Below are positions 36,914 to 45,893 of a stretch of 64,000 nt of DNA, piece by piece. The position numbers and the translations under genes were made by a program. Source of the DNA: Sphingomonas sp. Leaf32 (GTDB taxonomy: Bacteria > Pseudomonadota > Alphaproteobacteria > Sphingomonadales > Sphingomonadaceae); contig NZ_LMLA01000013.1 of assembly GCF_001421765.1 (NCBI RefSeq), forward strand, positions 1 through 64,000. The letters run 5' to 3'. Under the pieces are notes generated by a model. That model ran no database searches, was not told where the DNA came from, and saw only the letters and a program-made list of their open reading frames with translations. Every line of letters begins with the position of its first letter. Position 1 is the first letter of the stretch.

Positions 36914-38344
36914 CTATGCCGGGCGTTGATCGAACAGCCGGCGTGGCAGAAAGCTCAAGAGCCATGCCAGTCCGGCCAGATCGATCGCGACGATCCCGGT
37001 CGCCACGAAGAACGCCGCCGGCGCCGCTTGCGCGGACCGGTTGGCCGTCATCGTGAAGTAGATCGTGGCGATGAGGGCGGTGCCGAGCGCGCCGCCGATC
37101 TGCTGTACGGTCTTGTGCATCGCACCGGCAACGCCCGCATGGTTCCGGTCGACGGCGGCAAGCGTGATCGGTCCCAGCGGCCCGCTGAGCGTACCCATGC
37201 CGATGCCGGCGACCAGTAGCGTTGCCGCAATCATCCCCGGCGGTAGCGCCAGCCGGATCGCAAGCGCGGTCGTCAGGCAGCCGGCGGCCATGACAAATGC
37301 CCCGATCATCGGCACGCGCTTGCCGTGGCGGGGGAGCGCTTTGCGCCCGATCTGGCTGATCCCCGCCATCACACCCAGCGCAAAGGGGATGTGCAGAAGC
37401 GCGACATCGATCGGCTCATAGCCCAGGCCCCGCTGCAACGTCAGGCTGAAGGTCAGCAGGAAGCCGGCCGATGCCATTGCGAAGCCGGTGGTGGCGACCA
37501 GTCCGATGCGGAAGCTGGGGTCCGCGAACAGCGATGGTTCGATCAACGCCGAACCGATCATCGCTCTTCGCCGCCGCTCGTAGCGCCAGAAGGCCCACCA
37601 GAGGCCGCTGCTGACCAGCACCATCATCGCCGTCCACCATGGCCATCCGGCCGCTCGTCCCTCGATCATCGGCAGAAGCAGCAGACCAAGGGCGCCGAAC
37701 AGCAGGAGCGATCCCGGCACGTCGGGGCGCAGGGCATGGCCGGACCGGCCCGGCGGCAAGAGTGCAATGCCGGCGATCAGCGCCAGGATGCCGAACGGCA
37801 GGTTGATGAGGAACACGCTGCGCCACCCTAGCTGGAACGGGCTCCACTCGATCAGCAGCCCTCCCAACACCGGACCGCCGATTGCCGCCAAGCCGCCGAT
37901 CACGCCGAATGCCGCCAGGCGACCGATACGCTCGGTCGGCGTATACAGAAGCTGGATCAGCGCGACCCCCTGCGGTGCCATGATTGCGGCCGCCGCGCCT
38001 TGCGCCAGTCGCGCTACCGCCAGGGAACTGCCGCCCCCGGCCATCCCGCAGGCCAGCGAGGCCAAGGTAAAGCCGACCACCCCAATCACGAACATGCGGG
38101 CATAGCCGAACAGGTCCCCCAGCCGACCGCCCACCACCAACAACACGGCAAAGGTGAGGAAATAGCCCGACACGACCCACTGAATCGCCCTGTCCGATGC
38201 GGCCAGCCCCGACTGGATCGCGGGCAACGCGGTGTTGACGATCGTCGAATCGACCACGTCCATGACGAACGCGACCAGCACCGTTGCGAATGCCAGCGTG
38301 CGCTGTCGCTCGCTCAACCGTTCCGAAACCGCTGCATTCGCCAC
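36914..38344 (-). CDS. MFS drug/efflux transporter, DHA2 (EmrB/QacA) type
   Basis: 476 residues from the GTG at 38344, which has AAGGA eight bases upstream; the frame remains open to an ATG at 38404 but that would run through the divergent promoter. Fourteen-helix pattern with the DHA2 motif C region MDVVDSTIVNTALPAIQSGL, WVVSGYFLTFAVLLVVGGRLGDLFG and LGGLLIEW. A drug or metabolite exporter. It is divergent from the glycoside operon and its promoter region faces the operator at 38394-38411, so it may share that regulation, although this is unproven. Confidence 0.85.
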   Translation of the reverse strand: MANAAVSERLSERQRTLAFATVLVAFVMDVVDSTIVNTALPAIQSGLAASDRAIQWVVSGYFLTFAVLLVVGGRLGDLFGYARMFVIGVVGFTLASLACGMAGGGSSLAVARLAQGAAAAIMAPQGVALIQLLYTPTERIGRLAAFGVIGGLAAIGGPVLGGLLIEWSPFQLGWRSVFLINLPFGILALIAGIALLPPGRSGHALRPDVPGSLLLFGALGLLLLPMIEGRAAGWPWWTAMMVLVSSGLWWAFWRYERRRRAMIGSALIEPSLFADPSFRIGLVATTGFAMASAGFLLTFSLTLQRGLGYEPIDVALLHIPFALGVMAGISQIGRKALPRHGKRVPMIGAFVMAAGCLTTALAIRLALPPGMIAATLLVAGIGMGTLSGPLGPITLAAVDRNHAGVAGAMHKTVQQIGGALGTALIATIYFTMTANRSAQAAPAAFFVATGIVAIDLAGLAWLLSFLPRRLFDQRPA

Positions 38345-38393
38345 CTGATCGATCCTTGCTTGACAGGGTTGCAGGTCATGACGATACCACGTA

Positions 38394-38411
38394 TCAGAAT
38401 GCAAGTTCTAA
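38394..38411. promoter_or_regulatory. TetR operator A (TCAGAATGCAAGTTCTAA)
   Basis: Half-sites TCAGAA and TTCTAA separated by 6 bp. A TTGACA box at 38360-38365 with a weak -10 (GATACC, 38383-38388, 17-bp spacer) points towards the MFS/deglycosidase operon, so the palindrome covers the likely start point. Same architecture as the sites at 45852, 46599 and 51216. Confidence 0.75.
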
Positions 38412-38453
38412 TTAAGCCGGCATACCGGTCGATGGATGTGGGAGAGGATTCGG

Positions 38454-39686
38454 ATGACCGCCGATACAGAGCAACTGCGCGTGCGCAGCCCCGGCCTTGG
38501 TCAGGGGCTGACCGTCATCATCGCCGGCTTCCTGCCGATCCTGGCCATCGTATCGCTGTTCCCGGCGGTCCCGTCGATCATCGATCACTTCGCCGCCGAG
38601 CCGACCGCCGCGTGGAAGGTGCCGGCGATGGTATCGGCACCGGGCCTCACCATCGCTATCTTCGCGCTGTTCGCGGGGATTCTGGTCGACCGGTTCGGTC
38701 GGCGCAAATTGCTGCTGGTGGCCACCTTGCTGTTCGGCGTGTTCGGAACGGCACCGTTCTTTCTGAACGACCTGAACGCGATCTATGCCTCGCGCCTGCT
38801 GTTGGGTGTCGCCGAGGCGGCGATCCTGACGACCATGAACACGCTGATCGGCGATTATTGGGATGAGAAGGGGCGGCGCAACTGGCTGACGCTGCAGGGA
38901 CTGGCCGGACCGTTCCTCGCCAGCGGCGTCATTCTGGCGTCGGGGTTCCTGACCGGGCTGCGCTGGAACGGTATCTTCCTGATCTATCTTATCGCGTTTC
39001 CGACCTTCCTCGCCGCCGCGAAGTTCCTCTACGAGCCAGCCAGCGACGCCACCGCGCGCAAGATGCTGGGGATCGGTGCGGAACCGGCGCGCACCGCGTT
39101 CCCGGCGGCATCGGTCGCGATCATCGGCGCAGTCACGCTGTTCGCGTCGGCGCTCTATTACGTCTTTATCATCAACGGCGGCATGGCGTTTCGCGAGGTC
39201 GGCATCCAGTCGTCGCAGGAGCTGGGCAAGCTGACCTTCATCCCCAGCCTGTTCGTCATGGTCGGCTCGGCGATCTTCTGGGCCACGGGCCGCGCCCGCC
39301 CGGTCGTGCAGCTCGGCATCTTCCTGGCGATGATCGGTGGCGGGCTGGCGATGATCGGACTGGCGCCCGACTGGCGCTGGATGGTGGCGGGGCTGGTGGT
39401 GCAGCAGACGGGGGCGGGCATGGCTGTGCCGACGCTGATCGCCTGGGCACAGACCAAGCTGCCGTTCGAACATCGCGGGCGTGGCATGGGGGTGTGGACC
39501 GCCTGCTTCTTCTTCGGACAATTCTCCAGCCCGTTCCTGGTGTCGCTGTTCCGCGTCCAGACCGGCGCAATGCAGGGCGCGTTCCTCATCATGGGTGCGG
39601 CCGGCGTCGTCGGCGCGGTCGTCGCCTTCCTTCTCGCGGTGACGCGGCGCGGCGGGTCAAACCCCGCCACGCCGGCGGTCGCCTGA
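38454..39686 (+). CDS. MFS transporter (glycoside or aromatic uptake)
   Basis: 410 residues from the ATG at 38454 with GGAGAGG before it. Twelve membrane spans. Motif A is GILVDRFGRRKLLL and the MFS loop LLLGVAEAAILTTMNTLIGDYW suggests the AAHS-like or sugar-acid type importers. It is the first gene of a four-gene operon with the C-glycoside deglycosidase pair and a DUF1080 hydrolase, so it probably brings the intact or C3-oxidised glycoside into the cytoplasm. Controlled by operator A. Confidence 0.85.
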   Translation: MTADTEQLRVRSPGLGQGLTVIIAGFLPILAIVSLFPAVPSIIDHFAAEPTAAWKVPAMVSAPGLTIAIFALFAGILVDRFGRRKLLLVATLLFGVFGTAPFFLNDLNAIYASRLLLGVAEAAILTTMNTLIGDYWDEKGRRNWLTLQGLAGPFLASGVILASGFLTGLRWNGIFLIYLIAFPTFLAAAKFLYEPASDATARKMLGIGAEPARTAFPAASVAIIGAVTLFASALYYVFIINGGMAFREVGIQSSQELGKLTFIPSLFVMVGSAIFWATGRARPVVQLGIFLAMIGGGLAMIGLAPDWRWMVAGLVVQQTGAGMAVPTLIAWAQTKLPFEHRGRGMGVWTACFFFGQFSSPFLVSLFRVQTGAMQGAFLIMGAAGVVGAVVAFLLAVTRRGGSNPATPAVA

Positions 39687-39712
39687 TCCACCCCCTTTTC
39701 AGGACGATGGTC

Positions 39713-40717
39713 ATGACGATCAAGCGGGGCGTCAGCCTCTACAGCTATCAGCACGAAACCTTCCTCGGCAAAATGACGCTGGAGGACTGCATCCGCACCA
39801 GCGTCGGCTTCGGCGCGCGCGGGATCGAGGTCATCGGCGAACAGACCTTCTGGGGCTGGCCCGAAGCCGGCGTCGCCGATGAAAAGATCACCGAGTGGCA
39901 TCAGCTGATCGAGAAGTACGACGCGGTGCCCGTCGCGCACGACTTCATGCTCGATTACAAACGGTACAAGGGCCGCGAGATGCCGTTCGACGAACAGGTC
40001 GCGAGCATCCGCAAGGACATCGATTTCGGTGCCCGCCTCGGCATGAAATATCTGCGCGCGCTGGTTTCGATCGCCCCCGGCGTGCTGGTCGCCGCCGCCC
40101 CCTATGCGGAAGAAAAGGGCATCAAGCTGTTGATCGAGGTGCACGCCCCGCTGCACTTCGATCATCCGTGGATCGTCCGCCATGCCGAGGCTTTCGAGAA
40201 GGCGGGCAGCGATGCGCTGGGCTTCCTGCCCGACATGGGCATGTTCCTGTTCGCCTTTCCGCCGGTGTGGAAAGAGCGCTTCATCCGCAACGGCGTGCCG
40301 CAGCATATCGCCGACTATATCGTGAAGGCGTATGAAGACCGCGTTCTCAGTGAATATGTCATCCTGAACGTGCGCGAGATGGGCGGCACCGGACCTGCCA
40401 TCGCGATGGCCGAGACGCTGCGCCACAATGCCGCGTTCGAGCCGAAGCGGATGCTCGACTACATGCCCCGCATCCACAACATCCACGGCAAATTCTATCA
40501 GATGGACGCCGATCTGTTCGAACCCTGCATTCCGTATGACCAGATCGTCCGGGTGCTCAAACAGGGCGGCTATGACGGCTATATCTGTTCGGAATATGAG
40601 GGAAATCGGTGGATCGAGGACGCCTGTGAGGTCGACTCGGTCGAACAGGTCCGCCGCCATCAGGAGATGCTGAAGACCCTGATCGACGGCCCCGCCGACA
40701 CCGCCCTTGCCGCCTGA
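39713..40717 (+). CDS. C-glycoside deglycosidase alpha-like TIM barrel (sugar isomerase/epimerase fold)
   Basis: 334 residues; the ATG at 39713 has AGGA at a suitable 8-base distance, the ATG two codons earlier does not. AP-endonuclease-2/xylose-isomerase-type TIM barrel starting KRGVSLYSYQHETFLGKMTLEDCI. Likely divalent-metal ligands are E142 (LLIEVHAP), D174 (LPDMGM), H258 (HNIHGKF) and E294 (ICSEYEGNRW). In known systems (DgpB-DgpC, CarB-CarC) such a protein pairs with a DUF6379 beta subunit and breaks the C-C bond of 3-keto C-glycosides by beta-elimination. The DUF6379 gene follows after 11 bp, which is the main reason for this call; family membership alone would only say isomerase/epimerase. 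Confidence 0.8.
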   Translation: MTIKRGVSLYSYQHETFLGKMTLEDCIRTSVGFGARGIEVIGEQTFWGWPEAGVADEKITEWHQLIEKYDAVPVAHDFMLDYKRYKGREMPFDEQVASIRKDIDFGARLGMKYLRALVSIAPGVLVAAAPYAEEKGIKLLIEVHAPLHFDHPWIVRHAEAFEKAGSDALGFLPDMGMFLFAFPPVWKERFIRNGVPQHIADYIVKAYEDRVLSEYVILNVREMGGTGPAIAMAETLRHNAAFEPKRMLDYMPRIHNIHGKFYQMDADLFEPCIPYDQIVRVLKQGGYDGYICSEYEGNRWIEDACEVDSVEQVRRHQEMLKTLIDGPADTALAA

Positions 40718-40728
40718 AGGAAGCGCAG

Positions 40729-41106
40729 ATGTTCGACAACAAGATGATCGTGGAAAACAGCCTGAAGGGCACCTCCGACGGCTTCAGCATCGAGGCGCGG
40801 CTGCCCTATTATCGCGGCCTCGGCCTGTCGATGATCGAGAATGTGGCGGTCACCATCGATGGCGAGGCGGTGCCGCGCGAGGACATCACCGTGACCTTGC
40901 GCGGCCGGACGTGGACGCTGGACCAGATGGAGCGCGAATATGGCGACCGCTGGAACTTCGGCGAGAAGGCGGTGATCGGCGTGAAGCGTGCCGGCGGGCT
41001 GATGCCGGGCGAGCACCGCATCGAACTCGCGGAGACGATGCGGATTTCCTATCTGCCGTTCGTGCCGACGACGAAGGATGCCAAGACGCTTCGGCTGGCG
41101 GCATGA
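40729..41106 (+). CDS. C-glycoside deglycosidase beta subunit (DUF6379)
   Basis: 125 residues, beta-rich, starting MFDNKMIVENSLKGTSDGFSI. The stretch ARLPYYRGLGLSMIENVAVTIDGEAVPREDI with RWNFGEKAVIGV and GEHRIELAETMRISYLP fits the small beta-sandwich subunit of C-deglycosidases. It has no catalysis of its own but completes the active site of the alpha subunit in characterised pairs. GGAAG ribosome site. Its stop overlaps the DUF1080 start (ATGA). The side-by-side alpha/beta arrangement is that of the gut-bacterial and soil C-deglycosidase operons. Confidence 0.82.
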   Translation: MFDNKMIVENSLKGTSDGFSIEARLPYYRGLGLSMIENVAVTIDGEAVPREDITVTLRGRTWTLDQMEREYGDRWNFGEKAVIGVKRAGGLMPGEHRIELAETMRISYLPFVPTTKDAKTLRLAA

Positions 41107-41951
41107 ACGCCTGCCCCCGCGTCGACCGCCGCGCGGTGTTGGCGGGTGTCGCGGGCAGTGCGCTGCTCGGCCTGCCGGGGATGGCGGGCGCGGCGGGGCC
41201 GCGAACGCAGGCCGGTTGGCGGGCGCTGTTCGATGGCGACAGCCTGGATGGCTGGACCTTCAATCAGGATGGTATCGGCGCGCGCGATACGCTGGGCGTC
41301 GTCGCGATCGACGACGGGGTGCTGCATTTCCATGGCCGCGACTATCGCGGACCGGAGAAGGCCGCCTTCGGTCACATCGCGACGGTCGACCGCTGGTCCG
41401 ACTATCACCTGCGTCTGGACTATCGCTGGGGCCAGGCGCGGTTCGCACCGCGTGCTCTGCAACGCCGCAACAGCGGCATCCTGTATCATCTCGGTCCCGA
41501 ACGGGACTGGCTGTTTCTCGACGGCGTCGAGTTTCAGGTCGAAGAGGGTGATGTCGGCGACGCGATCATGATAAACACGCGGGCGCTGGCCGGTCCGGTG
41601 CTGGGCGGCACGCCGCTTTGGCCGACCTATTTCCCCGGACTGCCGACGACCTATGAGCCGCCCGTCGTCGCGGGCGGCATCGCCCGCCAATGGTTCCGCC
41701 ATGCAGGTGCCTATGAAACGCTGGACGGGTGGAACACGCTGGACCTCTACGCTTTCGGCGATCAGGCCGCGCATCTGGTCAACGGCCGGATCGTCATGAC
41801 CCTGTTCGCCATGCGCGACCGGGGCAACGTGCCGCTGACCGGTGGTCGTATCGCCCTCGAATTCGAGGCGGCGGAAATCCTGTATCGCAACGTCATGATC
41901 CGGTCGCTTTCGGCGCGGGATATCGACCGGCTGAAGGCGGGCGGCGCCTGA
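41103..41951 (+). CDS. exported DUF1080 3-keto-glycoside hydrolase/lyase
   Basis: 282 residues. N terminus MNACPRVDRRAVLAGVAGSALLGLPGMAGA carries a twin arginine and hydrophobic core, a probable Tat signal. Mature part is a concanavalin-like DUF1080 domain: GWRALFDGDSLDGWTFNQDG, SGILYHLG, FLDGVEFQVEEGD, and WNTLDLYAFGDQAAHLVNGRIVMT. Members characterised so far cleave 3-keto-disaccharides or 3-keto-glucosides by elimination/hydration. Here it would deal with O-glycosides oxidised at C3 in the periplasm by the GMC enzyme encoded 2 kb away. Last gene of the operon. Confidence 0.87.
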   Translation: MNACPRVDRRAVLAGVAGSALLGLPGMAGAAGPRTQAGWRALFDGDSLDGWTFNQDGIGARDTLGVVAIDDGVLHFHGRDYRGPEKAAFGHIATVDRWSDYHLRLDYRWGQARFAPRALQRRNSGILYHLGPERDWLFLDGVEFQVEEGDVGDAIMINTRALAGPVLGGTPLWPTYFPGLPTTYEPPVVAGGIARQWFRHAGAYETLDGWNTLDLYAFGDQAAHLVNGRIVMTLFAMRDRGNVPLTGGRIALEFEAAEILYRNVMIRSLSARDIDRLKAGGA

Positions 41952-41962
41952 TCGCAAGAGGG

Positions 41963-41991
41963 CTGCTCCCCGACGGGCGGTCGGGGAGCAG
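41963..41991. terminator. strong bidirectional hairpin
   Basis: CTGCTCCCCGAC (41963-41974), loop GGGCG, GTCGGGGAGCAG (41980-41991): a perfect 12-bp stem between the convergent DUF1080 and GPH symporter genes. Confidence 0.8.
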
Positions 41992-41996
41992 GACCG

Positions 41997-43325
41997 TTAC
42001 CCGACCGGGCGACCGATCGTCGGATACCGCGCGATCGCCACCATCTGCGCAATCAGGCACGCGACGATCGGCGCGTAATAGAGCCAGCGCAGCCCGGTCA
42101 CGACCTCCGCGCCGCCCTTGCCCGGTACATAGCCGATGCTGGCAAGGCCGAACGCCACCAGCGCGCCGCCCAGCGCCATGCCGATCTTGGTCGACAAGCT
42201 GATGCCCGATGACAGCAACCCCTCGTTGCGGGTGCCGGTCAGTTGTTCGTGATATTCGATCGCTTCGGCCGCCATCGCGAAGATCGCGGTCATGGTGATG
42301 CTGAGCAACACCGATCCCAGCAGGTACAGGGTCAGGAACCCGGCGGTCGATCCCTCCACCAGCGGCAACGCGGCGAACAGCGGCAATGCCGCCAGCAGCG
42401 CGATCAGGTTGCCGCGTCGCATCCCCATCCGTTTGAAATAGGGTGGGGCGAGGATCGATCCGATCAGCAGCGTGCCCGATACCGCGGGCAGCAGGATCGA
42501 GATCATCCACGGCTTGCCCAGCACGTTGATCGCAAAGAACGGCGTGATCGCCAGCACCGCGCCGAAGCGGACGAAGTTGAGCAGCGCGAACAGGAATACG
42601 GTGTTCCACGCCCGGTTGCCGACCATCGCGCGCACCTGCGGCCAGATCGCCCGATCGCGCGGGGCTTCCAGCGCCTCGACCTGTTCGGGACAGCGCAGCA
42701 GGTTGAGCGTGGTCAAGGTGGTGACAAGGCCGAACAGCGCGGCGACCAGCAGGAAGCCCTGCCGCTGGTCGCCACCGCCCAACATATTCACCAACGGCAT
42801 CGTCGCCGCCGTCGCGACGATCACCGAGACCGCGGTGCCGGCGGCGCGCAGGCTGCCCAGCGTCAATCGCTCGCCATTGCGGTTGGTCATCATCGGCAAC
42901 AGCGCGCCGTACGGGATGTTGATGACCGAAAACAGGATGCCGAGCGCGGCGAAGGTCGCGATCGCCCAGATCAGCCGGGCATTCTCCCCCAGCGGCGGCA
43001 TCCAGAAGGTCGCGGCGCACAGCAGCCCGAACGGGACCGCGCCCGATTTGAACCACGGCCGCGCCCGGCCGCTGCGGCCGCGTGTCCGGTCGACCAGCAC
43101 GCCGATCACCGGATCGATCGCGGCATCGGCAAGGCGCGACACCAGCAGCAGCGTGCCGACCGCCGCCGCCGGCAACAATGCGACATCGGTGTAGAAGAAC
43201 AGCAGGAACGCGCCCACCATGTTCCACGACAGGCCGAAACCAAAATCGCCCAGGCCATAAGCGAGCTTCGCCGACGCACGGAGCGGCCGCGAAGCGAGCG
43301 GAAGGTCTTCCCGCACCGCCTGCAT
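41997..43325 (-). CDS. GPH-type sugar/glycoside:cation symporter
   Basis: 442 residues, about twelve spans. The N-terminal pattern KLAYGLGDFGFGLSWNMVGAFLLFFYTDVALLPAAAVG and the following RLADAAIDPVIGVLVDRTRGRSGRARPW are diagnostic for MelB/XynP-like symporters. It likely imports a free sugar, keto-sugar or glycoside released by the neighbouring exported enzymes. It follows the GMC operon on the same strand after 157 bp of gene-free sequence and may have its own promoter. The start has no strong ribosome site. Confidence 0.88.
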   Translation of the reverse strand: MQAVREDLPLASRPLRASAKLAYGLGDFGFGLSWNMVGAFLLFFYTDVALLPAAAVGTLLLVSRLADAAIDPVIGVLVDRTRGRSGRARPWFKSGAVPFGLLCAATFWMPPLGENARLIWAIATFAALGILFSVINIPYGALLPMMTNRNGERLTLGSLRAAGTAVSVIVATAATMPLVNMLGGGDQRQGFLLVAALFGLVTTLTTLNLLRCPEQVEALEAPRDRAIWPQVRAMVGNRAWNTVFLFALLNFVRFGAVLAITPFFAINVLGKPWMISILLPAVSGTLLIGSILAPPYFKRMGMRRGNLIALLAALPLFAALPLVEGSTAGFLTLYLLGSVLLSITMTAIFAMAAEAIEYHEQLTGTRNEGLLSSGISLSTKIGMALGGALVAFGLASIGYVPGKGGAEVVTGLRWLYYAPIVACLIAQMVAIARYPTIGRPVG

Positions 43326-43482
43326 GGCCTACAGCCCCGGCGCGGTGCGGTGGCTGAGGGGAGCGTGCGGTTCCCCGGCGGCGAACGGCCCTTTGGTAGA
43401 TGCGGCAACGACCATCTTCATTCACTCCGGGCGGCGCCGGCGTCGCGGCACCTGGCGGGATGTGCCCGCTAGCAAACTGGGT

Positions 43483-45177
43483 TCAGAGCGCGCCTTCCTT
43501 CAGCATCGACACGGCGTTCGCGCAGGCACGCGCGGTTAACGCCATGTAGGTCAGCGACGGATTCTGGCAGGCCGAAGACGACATCTGGGCGCCGTCGGTG
43601 ACGAAGAGGTTGGCGACGTCGTGCGCCTGGCTCCACTGGTTCAGCACGCTGGTCCGGGGGTCGTGCCCCATGCGCGCGCCGCCCATTTCATGGATTGCCG
43701 ACCCGCCGGGACTGGGTTGGTCGAGGCCCATGATGACATGGCCGCCGGCTGCGGTCAGCATCGCGGCGGCCTCTGCCTTAGCATCCGCCAGGGCGGCATG
43801 TTCCTGTGCACCATGCTCGAACGCGATGCGCAGCGCGGGCAGGCCGATCGAATCCTTTACGGTCGGGTCGAGCGTGATGCGGTTGGTCGCGCGCGGAATC
43901 GAATCGGCAAAGGCGACCAGCACCATCCGCCACGGACCCGGTTCGCGGAGGGCATCCTTGTAGTCGGCACCGATTCCGGCGTCGCGCTTGCCTCGGGTCC
44001 AGGCGGCACGAAACGCCCCGCCCTGATAGGAAAAGCCGCGGCTGTGCCCCTTGCCGTCCATCGTATCGAGGTTGCGGAACCGGGGGATGACCACGCCGGT
44101 CGGGCGATTACCGAAATAGGTGTGCTCTTCGAACCCGGGCATGATCGCGATGCCGGCGACCGTCTGAGCATGATCCATGATGTGCGTGCCCAGCACGCCG
44201 CTCGAATTGGCGAGGCCGTTCGGGTTGGCCTCGGTCACCGATCGCAGCAGCACGCCGACGCTGTTGAACGATCCCGCGTTCAGGAACACGATCCGTGCCG
44301 TCACGCGCTTGCGCTCGCCGCTCCTGGTGTCGATGAAGCGGACGCCGGTCGCCCGGCCGGTGGCGGGGTCCTGTTCGATCGCCTCGACCGCCGCATCGGT
44401 GATGAGCGTCAGGTTGCCGGTCTTCTGCGCGGCGGGCAGCGTCGAACTCTGGGTCGAGAAATAAGCGCCATAGGAACAGCCGCGCGGGCAGATCGATCGA
44501 TACTGGCACGCCGCGCGACCCTGTTCGGGCTTGGCCTGCGTCAGATTGGCGTTGCGCCCGATCGTCAGCCGCCGTTCGGGCCAGTGTTCGCCGATCACCG
44601 ACCGGACATGGGTTTCGACCGGGTTCAGCGCCATCGGCGGCAGGAAGCGGCCGTCGGGTAGCTGGGGCAGCCCCTCGGCCATCCCCGCCACGCCGACGAA
44701 CTCCTCGACCTTGTCATACCACGGGGCGATGTCGGCATAGCGGATCGGCCAGTCGGTGCCGTATCTGTCGCGGCGATTGGCGTCGAAGTCGTAATCCGAC
44801 CAGCGATAGCATTGCCGCCCCCAGGCGAGCGAGCGCCCGCCCAGGCCGTGGCTGCGCCACCAATTGAATTGCGTGTCGCCTTCGGTCGTGTACGGATTTT
44901 CGCGGTCGTTGACGAACCGGTCCTGCGTGAATTCGGTGAAATGACGGTTCTTGCGCTGGACCGCATAGTCGGTCTCGTACAGCGCGGCATCGCCCAGGCC
45001 GCGGAACTCAAGGTCCCATGGCGCCTTGGTTTCGTTCACATAGCCCGTGCCATGTTCGATCATCGGCCCGCGTTCGATCATCAGGACCTTCAGTCCCGCC
45101 TCGGTCAGTTCCTTCGCCGCCCAGCCGCCGGTAATTCCCGACCCGATCACGATCGCGTCGAACAGTGCATCGCTCAT
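43483..45177 (-). CDS. GMC-type FAD sugar dehydrogenase, catalytic subunit (glycoside 3-dehydrogenase-like)
   Basis: 564 residues. Rossmann motif VIGSGITGGWAAKELTEAGLKVLMIERG (10-37); substrate-side LGGRSLAWGRQCYRWSDYDF; CQYRSICPRGCSYGAYF with three cysteines; C-terminal MGGARMGHDPRTSVLNQ and TDGAQMSSSACQNPSLTYMALTARACANAV. It has the architecture of the large subunit of gluconate 2-dehydrogenase, fructose 5-dehydrogenase and glucoside 3-dehydrogenase. It has no signal of its own and would hitch-hike on the Tat-exported small subunit, whose stop it overlaps (TGATG). Proposed role is C3 oxidation of the sugar, the step that both DUF1080 and C-deglycosidase require. Confidence 0.87.
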   Translation of the reverse strand: MSDALFDAIVIGSGITGGWAAKELTEAGLKVLMIERGPMIEHGTGYVNETKAPWDLEFRGLGDAALYETDYAVQRKNRHFTEFTQDRFVNDRENPYTTEGDTQFNWWRSHGLGGRSLAWGRQCYRWSDYDFDANRRDRYGTDWPIRYADIAPWYDKVEEFVGVAGMAEGLPQLPDGRFLPPMALNPVETHVRSVIGEHWPERRLTIGRNANLTQAKPEQGRAACQYRSICPRGCSYGAYFSTQSSTLPAAQKTGNLTLITDAAVEAIEQDPATGRATGVRFIDTRSGERKRVTARIVFLNAGSFNSVGVLLRSVTEANPNGLANSSGVLGTHIMDHAQTVAGIAIMPGFEEHTYFGNRPTGVVIPRFRNLDTMDGKGHSRGFSYQGGAFRAAWTRGKRDAGIGADYKDALREPGPWRMVLVAFADSIPRATNRITLDPTVKDSIGLPALRIAFEHGAQEHAALADAKAEAAAMLTAAGGHVIMGLDQPSPGGSAIHEMGGARMGHDPRTSVLNQWSQAHDVANLFVTDGAQMSSSACQNPSLTYMALTARACANAVSMLKEGAL

Positions 45178-45806
45178 CAACTGAACTCCACCGCGGTCCA
45201 GTCGCTCGACCATGCGCGACTGCCGGGGACAAAGGGGAGGTCCGGTTCCCATTTGCTAGGGACCAGCTCATATTGCAGCTCGCGCGAGCCACCGGTTTCG
45301 GAAGTGTAATAGGCGGTCAGGATCAGCGCCTTCAGCTTCTTCCACGGCGATTCCGGCGCGTCGCGATCACTTTCGGCAAAGGCCTCGGCATCGATGGCGC
45401 CGAGGGCGGCCTGTCGCCGGGCGGTCGCGGCGGCGAGGAAATCGCCATGGGCGCGGGCATCGAGCTGCCATTCCAGCCAGTCGAGATAATCCAGCGTCCC
45501 GTCGCTCCGCAGATGGCGCGCCACGGTCGCGGGCAGCGCCGCCCCGGCTGTAGGCGCGCGGGTGCCGTCGAGGCCGTGCGCCAGTGCCAGAATCACGAAG
45601 TCATGCGCGCCGATGTCGCCGGCGCCGGGCGTGGCGGTGCGCGGGATGACCGTCTGCGCCGCGACGCGCAGAATCCGGCGCTGCCGGTCGGTAACATCGG
45701 CGGCGGCATCGCTCATCCGCACCGCCGCGACGGGAAGTCCCACCACCAGCGCGAACAGCGCGGCACCCCCCAGCGTATCGCGCCGGGTCCAGCCCGTATC
45801 GGCCAT
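45177..45806 (-). CDS. gluconate 2-dehydrogenase subunit 3-like small subunit (Tat-exported)
   Basis: 209 residues from the ATG at 45806 (GGGAAG close upstream). Tat signal WTRRDTLGGAALFALVVGLPVAA. Body matches subunit-3 proteins of membrane-bound flavoprotein dehydrogenases: RRILRVAAQTVIPRTATPGAGDIGAHDFVI, KKLKALILTAYYTSETGGSRELQYE. It helps fold and export the GMC subunit. No cytochrome c subunit gene is nearby, so the electron acceptor is unknown. Transcribed from a promoter overlapped by operator C. Confidence 0.88.
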   Translation of the reverse strand: MADTGWTRRDTLGGAALFALVVGLPVAAVRMSDAAADVTDRQRRILRVAAQTVIPRTATPGAGDIGAHDFVILALAHGLDGTRAPTAGAALPATVARHLRSDGTLDYLDWLEWQLDARAHGDFLAAATARRQAALGAIDAEAFAESDRDAPESPWKKLKALILTAYYTSETGGSRELQYELVPSKWEPDLPFVPGSRAWSSDWTAVEFS

Positions 45807-45851
45807 GACGCTTCCCATCCTCGTCCCGTGCGCCGACGAAACCGACGCTTA

Positions 45852-45869
45852 TCAGAATTATTATTCTGA
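45852..45869. promoter_or_regulatory. TetR operator C (perfect palindrome TCAGAATTATTATTCTGA)
   Basis: TCAGAA and TTCTGA half-sites with a 6-bp centre TTATTA; fully symmetrical. On the minus strand a TTGACA box (about 45897-45892) lies upstream, facing the dehydrogenase genes. It stands between the TetR gene and the GMC operon. Confidence 0.8.
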
Positions 45870-45893
45870 TTTGAACGTGGATCGTGGGCGTTG

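Noticed and set aside
43455..43469. Hairpin GCGGG-N5-CCCGC after the GMC gene
   Set aside because: Only five base pairs and no T tract; such stems are frequent by chance at this GC content.
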